Below are positions 59,107 to 64,000 of a DNA stretch of 64,000 nucleotides, piece after piece. The DNA lies in contig NZ_JANHLC010000001.1 in NCBI RefSeq assembly GCF_028682395.1, forward strand, positions 868,001-932,000, given 5' to 3'. Within the stretch, counting starts at the first letter, position 1; every line of letters starts with the position of its first letter. Both the position numbers and the translations under genes were made by a program. A model generated the notes under the pieces. The model ran no database searches. It was not told the DNA's origin and saw nothing but the letters and a program-made list of their open reading frames with translations. The stretch is from Pseudomonas putida. GTDB taxonomy: Bacteria; Pseudomonadota; Gammaproteobacteria; Pseudomonadales; Pseudomonadaceae.

Positions 59107-59314
59107 CCGCAGGCCGACCGACTGACAAGCGAGGCCCCTCACCACCGCACGCGTGGCAGGCTCAAGGCTCGGCGCCCTGAGCCTGTGGCGTGTACGCGCT
59201 GTCATCCCTGCCTGCTCTCCTCGCGACAAGCCCCCGCCGAAACGGTGCCCCTGCCAGGCCACGGCGAAACCAGCACCGGGTAGTGGCCCCTTGCCCGGCA
59301 TGGAGCAAGCCCTC

Positions 59315-59333
59315 TAGAATGATAATACTTCCC
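59315..59333 (+). promoter_or_regulatory. possible Fur box upstream of the FecI-like gene
   Basis: TAGAATGATAATACTTCCC matches the 19-base Fur consensus at 13 positions, including an intact GATAAT, 22 bases before the ATG. Iron repression of the sigma-factor gene would be expected for this cassette. Confidence 0.5.
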
Positions 59334-59354
59334 ATTTGAAACAGTGAATTCGTC

Positions 59355-59885
59355 ATGCCGAGTCACGATCCCGTCCTGCGCGAGCAGGTCAGCCAGATCT
59401 ACCAGGAGCAGCATCGGTGGCTACAGGGCTGGCTGCGCCCCCGGGTGGATTGCCATCACCTGGCAGCCGATCTGGTGCAGGACGTGTTCGTGCGTATTCT
59501 CGGCACGCGCGATGCGTCCAGCAAACTGAAGGCCGTACGCGAGCCCCGTGGCTACCTGGCGACCATTGCCCGGCGCATGATGATCGATCACTTTCGCCGT
59601 CTGCGCCTGGAACGGGCCTGGCTGCAAGCCCTGGCTGAACAACCCGAGGCGCTGGATATTTCCCCGGAAAGTCGGCTGATTCTTCTGGATACCCTGTGCG
59701 AACTCGACGCCATGCTTGCGGCACTGGGCGACAACGTACGCCAGGCGTTCCTGCTCTCGCAGTTGGAGGGCATGACCTACAAGGCCATCGCCGAAACGCT
59801 CGATGTCTCGCTGATAACGGTCAACCGCTATATCGCCAAGGCCGTCCAGCATTGCCTGCTCTACAGCCTCAAGAACGAGCTTTGA
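59355..59885 (+). CDS. ECF sigma factor, FecI-like
   Basis: This 176-residue ECF-family sigma factor has region 2 (about 10-80; ADLVQDVFVRIL, ARRMMIDHFRRLRLER) and region 4 (about 112-165; LSQLEGMTYKAIAETLDVSL). Iron-starvation sigma factors of this group direct transcription of a TonB receptor after the receptor binds its siderophore. It is followed two bases later by the FecR-like gene and then the receptor, giving a full cell-surface signalling set. A probable Fur box lies upstream. Confidence 0.92.
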   Translation: MPSHDPVLREQVSQIYQEQHRWLQGWLRPRVDCHHLAADLVQDVFVRILGTRDASSKLKAVREPRGYLATIARRMMIDHFRRLRLERAWLQALAEQPEALDISPESRLILLDTLCELDAMLAALGDNVRQAFLLSQLEGMTYKAIAETLDVSLITVNRYIAKAVQHCLLYSLKNEL

Positions 59886-59887
59886 AA

Positions 59888-60847
59888 ATGCCGGCGATCA
59901 GCGCAGAACAAATGGCCGCCCTGGAACAGGCCGCCCATTGGTACACCCGGCTCAATGCCGAGACCGCGACCCAAGACGATCAACTGGCCTGGCACACCTG
60001 GCTCAATGCCGCGCCACAGCATGGCTGGGCCTGGCAGCAGGCCGAGCGTTTGCAACAACGGCTGCAACGGGTCCCCGGCCCGCTTGCCGAGCGGACCCTG
60101 GATCTGGCCACCCGCGAGCGCCGGGCCAATCGCCGGGGCGTGCTCAAGGGGCTCGTCATCCTGGTCGGCGGCAGTAGCCTGGGCTGGGGCGGTTATCGCC
60201 AGGTCCGTGATGGCCCCTGGCTGGCCGACTATCACAGCCGCCTGGGCGAACGGCGACCGGTCTTGCTGGCAGACGGCAGCCGATTGCTACTCAATAGCGA
60301 CAGCGCGGTGGATATCCGGTTTGACGCGCAGCAACGCCTGGTACGTCTCAAGCAGGGAGAAGTCCTCATCACGACGAGCACTGACTCACTGCACCGCCCT
60401 TTCAGCGTACAGACCCCCCAGGGCCTGGTCCGCGCCCTGGGCACACGTTTTTCGGTCCGCGAACAGGGGCCCGACACACTGGTTTCAGTCTTTGAACACC
60501 AGGTACACATCACCACGACCCAGGGCGATACCGCCCTTCTGTCAGCCGGCCAGGGCTGTCGCTTCAACGCTTACGGTATCCAGGCACCCACCGTGCTCGA
60601 CAGTGCCAGCGAGGCCTGGAGCCGGGGCCTGTTGATTGCCAATGACCAGCGCCTGGATACCTTTATCGCTGAACTGGCGCGCTATCGCCGGGGCTGGCTG
60701 CGTTGCGACCCGGCCGTGGCAGGGCTGCGGATCAGCGGGACCTTCGAGATCGATGACAGCGAACAGATCCTGCGGGCCCTCGCCGGCTCCCTCCCGATTC
60801 GTGTGGTGCAACGCACGCGCTACTGGGTCACGCTACTGCCGGCCTGA
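59888..60847 (+). CDS. FecR-like anti-sigma regulator
   Basis: The 319-residue protein has an N-terminal cytosolic DUF4880 domain (about 8-50; AAHWYTRLNAETATQDD, WLNAAPQHGWAW). A membrane helix follows near 86-103 (LKGLVILVGGSSLGWGGY), then a periplasmic FecR domain (about 115-210; LADGSRLLLNSDSAVDI and VRALGTRFSV) and a C-terminal receptor-interacting part (about 245-319). It inhibits or activates the sigma factor in response to the receptor. It starts two bases after the sigma gene. Confidence 0.92.
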   Translation: MPAISAEQMAALEQAAHWYTRLNAETATQDDQLAWHTWLNAAPQHGWAWQQAERLQQRLQRVPGPLAERTLDLATRERRANRRGVLKGLVILVGGSSLGWGGYRQVRDGPWLADYHSRLGERRPVLLADGSRLLLNSDSAVDIRFDAQQRLVRLKQGEVLITTSTDSLHRPFSVQTPQGLVRALGTRFSVREQGPDTLVSVFEHQVHITTTQGDTALLSAGQGCRFNAYGIQAPTVLDSASEAWSRGLLIANDQRLDTFIAELARYRRGWLRCDPAVAGLRISGTFEIDDSEQILRALAGSLPIRVVQRTRYWVTLLPA

Positions 60848-60961
60848 AGCTGGGCCCGGAGAAAAAAGTCTTTCGGCCAATGATATTTATTCCCGTTCTC
60901 GTTCGACTTATGGGAAACGGCCTAACGATAAGGCCTGGCAACCCGACGAGAACGATCATCC

Positions 60962-63385
60962 ATGACCGCACCACGCCGACCTTCGGCTCCCTACACCCGC
61001 TACCTGCCACCGCTGCGCCGGGCCCTGCTCTGCAGCGCCTTTATGCTGCCCCTGGCACTTCCTGCCGTGGCGCAAGAGCAGCTCTACCATCTAGTTCAGG
61101 CCGATCTGGGCCAGGTCTTGACCCGCTTTGCCGCCGAAGCCGGTGTGGTCCTGTCGTTCGATGCCAGCCTCACCCGGGGCCGCCACAGCCCGGGCCTTGA
61201 AGGCCGCTACAGTGTCGACGACGGGCTGCGCCAATTGCTTCGCGGCAGCGGCTTGCAAGCCATACGTGAAAGCGATGGACGCTACAGCCTGGTGCCCGCC
61301 GTCGAAACAGGCGATGCACTGGAGCTCGGCGCCACCACCATCAACGGCCAAGCACTGGGCGCAACCACCGAAGACTCCGGTTCCTACACCAGCGGCCCCA
61401 TGCAGACGGCAACCAAGCTGGCCCTGACGGCGCGACAGACACCCCAGTCGGTGTCCGTGGTCACCCGCCAGCGCATGGACGACCGAGGCATGCAGACCCT
61501 GCACGACGTGGTCAGGGACACCCCCGGCCTGACCCTGTCCAACGACGGCCCCGAACGCCCGACGTATTACGCTCGCGGCTTCAGCGTCGACAACATTCTC
61601 TACGACGGACTGCCCACCACCGTCTCCCACTACACCGCCCGCGACACCATTGCCGCTGCCGACACCGCCATGCTCGACCGGGTTGAAATCGTCCGTGGCG
61701 CCACCGGTTTGATGACCGGCTCGGGCAACCCCTCGGCGGCCATCAACCTGGTGCGCAAACGCCCGACCAAGGACCCGCGCGTCAGCCTCAGCGCCAGTGC
61801 CGGCACCTGGGACAACTACCGCGGTGAACTCGATGCCTCCAGCGCCCTCAATGCCAACGGCACGGTCCGTGGCCGGGCCGTGACCAGCTACCAGACCCGC
61901 AACAGCTTCCAGGATGTCGTCCACAAAGAGCACAGCCTGTTCTACGGCATCGGGGAAATCGACCTGACGGATTCGACCCTGCTGACCTTCGGTGCCTCGA
62001 ACCAGAACCTCAACAACCGCACCGCCTGGGGTGGCGTCCCAACCGCCAGCGACGGCCGTGACCTGAAGCTGTCGCGTTCAACCTACCTGGGCAACGACTG
62101 GGGTCGCTGGGATCAGGACAACAACAGCGTCTTCGCCGAGTTGGAGCAACGCTTTGACAACGACTGGAAGCTGCGCCTGGCGGCGACCAAGCGCTGGGCC
62201 AAGCTTGACCTGTTGGCCTCCTACGCCACCGACGGCGGGAACAACACGTTCAACCAGATGACCGGGAAGTTTCGCTATGAAAACGACCAGAGCAGCTACG
62301 ACCTGTTTGCCACCGGCCCCTTCCAACTGTTCGACCGCGAGCACGAGCTGGTGGTGGGCGCCAGCCATCGTCGCGAGTCCTTCGAGGGGCATGGCACGAC
62401 CGTACTAACCGCGACCAATATCGACATCTACAACTGGAACCCCCATGTAGTCCCCAAACCCACGGTTAACATGAACGCCTGGGGGATGCAGACCGAATCC
62501 GAGCAAAGCGGCACCTATCTGACCGGCCGCTTCAGCCTGGCCGAGCCCCTGCACCTAATCCTCGGCGGTCGCCTGGACTGGTACGACTACAAGATCGACA
62601 CCACCGGTTTGACCACCCGGTATGACAAGGTCACGCGCAATCTCACCCGCTACGCCGGGCTGATCTACGACCTCAACGAGACCTACTCGGTGTATGTCAG
62701 CTACACCGACATTTTCAGCCCGCAAGGCGTGGTCGACACCAGTAACTCACCGATCGAGCCCATTACCGGTAAAAACTACGAAGCGGGCATCAAGGGTGAG
62801 TTCTTCGAGGGCGCGCTCAATGCCAGTGCCGCGGTGTATCGCATCGACCAGGAAAATCGCGCCTCGGTCACCAACATCGGCTGCATGGCGCCGGCGGGCA
62901 CCTCCTGCTACATCGCCTCGGGCAAAGTCCGCAGTGAAGGGCTGGAGCTGGAGGTCAACGGCGCACTGACACCCAACTGGCAGTTGGCTGCCGGCTATAC
63001 CTACAACTCGGCCAAGTACCGCAAGGATGCCGTGGCCAGCAATGAAGGCCGACTCTTCAACAGTGACCTGCCGCGTCATCAGTTCAAGCTGAACACCACC
63101 TACACCCTGCCAGGCGAACTCCAGCGCTGGCGCGTCGGTGGCGGCCTGAGCAGCCAGAACACCACCTTCAACCAAGGCAGCGGCTACCGGATCGAACAGG
63201 AGGGCTACACCCTGGTGGACCTGATGCTGGGCTACAAGGCCTCGGAACAGCTCGACCTGCGGCTGAACGTGAACAACGTGTTTGATAAAAAGTACTACCA
63301 GAGCATCAACAGCAATACCTGGAACGCCTTCAATGTCTATGGCGACCCACGTAATGCCATGCTCTCGGCCAAGTACAGTTTCTAG
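60962..63385 (+). CDS. TonB-dependent siderophore receptor with STN signalling domain
   Basis: The 807-residue protein has a signal peptide (ending LPAVAQE, about 1-40) and an STN secretin/TonB N-terminal domain (about 50-115; VLTRFAAEAGVVLSF, GRYSVDDGLRQLLRGSG) for signalling to FecR. A TonB-box-like segment, plug domain (about 150-260, TPQSVSVVTRQRM, GFSVDNILYDGLP) and a 22-strand barrel follow, ending AKYSF. Siderophore receptors of the FpvA/FoxA/FiuA type have this layout. The ligand cannot be deduced. The 114-base gap before it contains a Fur-like stretch around 60882 (12 of 19 matches). It converges with an AraC gene. Confidence 0.93.
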   Translation: MTAPRRPSAPYTRYLPPLRRALLCSAFMLPLALPAVAQEQLYHLVQADLGQVLTRFAAEAGVVLSFDASLTRGRHSPGLEGRYSVDDGLRQLLRGSGLQAIRESDGRYSLVPAVETGDALELGATTINGQALGATTEDSGSYTSGPMQTATKLALTARQTPQSVSVVTRQRMDDRGMQTLHDVVRDTPGLTLSNDGPERPTYYARGFSVDNILYDGLPTTVSHYTARDTIAAADTAMLDRVEIVRGATGLMTGSGNPSAAINLVRKRPTKDPRVSLSASAGTWDNYRGELDASSALNANGTVRGRAVTSYQTRNSFQDVVHKEHSLFYGIGEIDLTDSTLLTFGASNQNLNNRTAWGGVPTASDGRDLKLSRSTYLGNDWGRWDQDNNSVFAELEQRFDNDWKLRLAATKRWAKLDLLASYATDGGNNTFNQMTGKFRYENDQSSYDLFATGPFQLFDREHELVVGASHRRESFEGHGTTVLTATNIDIYNWNPHVVPKPTVNMNAWGMQTESEQSGTYLTGRFSLAEPLHLILGGRLDWYDYKIDTTGLTTRYDKVTRNLTRYAGLIYDLNETYSVYVSYTDIFSPQGVVDTSNSPIEPITGKNYEAGIKGEFFEGALNASAAVYRIDQENRASVTNIGCMAPAGTSCYIASGKVRSEGLELEVNGALTPNWQLAAGYTYNSAKYRKDAVASNEGRLFNSDLPRHQFKLNTTYTLPGELQRWRVGGGLSSQNTTFNQGSGYRIEQEGYTLVDLMLGYKASEQLDLRLNVNNVFDKKYYQSINSNTWNAFNVYGDPRNAMLSAKYSF

Positions 63386-63398
63386 TCAGGCGCCCTCG

Positions 63399-64000
63399 CT
63401 ACTGCCCGAGGCGAAATCGCCCGGGCGTTACGCCGACCACTTTTTTGAACGCCCGGGCCATATGGCTCTGATCAAAGAAGCCACAGGCAAACGCCGCCTC
63501 TGCAAGCCCACTGCCGCCGCGCAACAAGGCCTGGACCCGGGCGATACGTTTCTGAATCTGGTAGCTGTGGGGCGAAATCCCCACGCTCTGCTTGAACACC
63601 CGGATCATGTACAGCGGGTCCAGGCCCGCATGCCGGGCCAGTTCGTCGAGCGACAGTGTCTGATCGAACTGCTGGTCGAGCCTGTGCTTGATCCGCTTGA
63701 CCGCCTCACGCTCGCGCGCGTCGCTGTCCTGGCGGCCCGTGGCAGTGCGCTGAAAGAGTTGATCGAGCAGATCCAGCAATAACGTTTCACGCTCCAGGCT
63801 TGGCGGTGAGTGTTCGATCAATTGGTGGCGCTGCAAAAAAGTCCGGGCAAACAGCGGATCGACCGTCAGCGCGTCACGAAACAGATGGACATGCTCGCGA
63901 CCGAAACGCCCGCGCAGCACCACCTCATTGAGCCAGGTCGGGTCGATATACAGCATGCGATAGGCCCAGCCCTCAGCGCTGCCCGGCAGGCCATCATGGA
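63399..64000 (-). CDS. AraC-family transcriptional regulator, partial (N-terminus outside window)
   Basis: The visible 199 C-terminal residues include the end of a cupin-type ligand-binding domain (PGSAEGWAYRMLYIDP) and two AraC helix-turn-helix motifs (about the last 105 residues; LDELARHAGLDPLYMIRVFK, then LAEAAFACGFFDQSHMARAF). The frame runs off the window end. It lies 13 bases from the convergent receptor gene and need not regulate it. In Pseudomonas, AraC proteins with this N-terminal motif often control nearby amino-acid exporters, but no such neighbour is visible. Confidence 0.88.
   Translation of the reverse strand, partial: HDGLPGSAEGWAYRMLYIDPTWLNEVVLRGRFGREHVHLFRDALTVDPLFARTFLQRHQLIEHSPPSLERETLLLDLLDQLFQRTATGRQDSDAREREAVKRIKHRLDQQFDQTLSLDELARHAGLDPLYMIRVFKQSVGISPHSYQIQKRIARVQALLRGGSGLAEAAFACGFFDQSHMARAFKKVVGVTPGRFRLGQ

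Overview
The window looks like a chromosomal segment of a Pseudomonas of the broad P. fluorescens type. The reasons are gene content and order: a complete isc operon followed by ndk, rlmN, pilW, rodZ, ispG, hisS, yfgM, bamB and der; leuA beside xseA; secDF-yajC-tgt-queA. GC-rich codon usage, palindromic REP-like elements, a periplasmic glucose dehydrogenase/OprB pair and a FecI/FecR/TonB-receptor cassette fit the same picture. The species cannot be fixed from the sequence alone.

Layout. 1-5.7 kb: a partial TauE/SafE-type permease diverging from a LysR regulator, then xseA, an M23 peptidase and leuA. leuA is preceded by a short Leu-containing leader ORF whose stop codon lies inside a 14-bp RNA stem. 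5.7-24.4 kb (minus strand): an omega-amidase/aminotransferase pair, der, bamB-yfgM, hisS, ispG, rodZ, pilW, rlmN, ndk, then the isc cluster read iscR-S-U-A-hscB-hscA-fdx-iscX, cysE and trmJ. 24.6-31.6 kb: suhB, a glycine-zipper protein, secF-secD-yajC and tgt-queA.

31.7-39.2 kb is the accessory region. A tRNA-Leu(CAA) gene is followed by an AT-rich composite island. It holds a frameshifted P4-type integrase, the decayed start of a mobilisation operon (mobC with three lesions plus the first 55 codons of a probable relaxase) and an oriT-like inverted repeat. It also holds a 96% identical tandem pair of secreted proteins of unknown function, a second decayed tyrosine recombinase of another type, a second copy of the tRNA 3' end with its terminator, an IS5-family transposase remnant and a secreted PI-PLC-like protein. 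A third copy of the tRNA-distal terminator marks the return to core chromosome. The simplest reading is two mobile elements inserted in tandem at one tRNA, both now probably immobile.

39.2-64 kb: a secreted protein, the glucose dehydrogenase and OprB porin; a LysR regulator; an MscS channel fused to a cyclic-nucleotide-binding domain; a monooxygenase-domain protein with an amidohydrolase; a pirin; a NYN/OST-HTH protein with a PD-(D/E)XK-like protein; a PhoD-like phosphoesterase. Then come a LysR-controlled M20 hydrolase with an amino-acid-type ABC importer (permease and ATPase fused), an iron-signalling cassette (ECF sigma, FecR-like anti-sigma, TonB receptor with N-terminal signalling domain) and a partial AraC regulator.

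The most notable points are the leuA leader architecture, the tandem islands with the decayed MobC/relaxase operon and candidate oriT, and the island cargo (duplicated secreted proteins and the PI-PLC).
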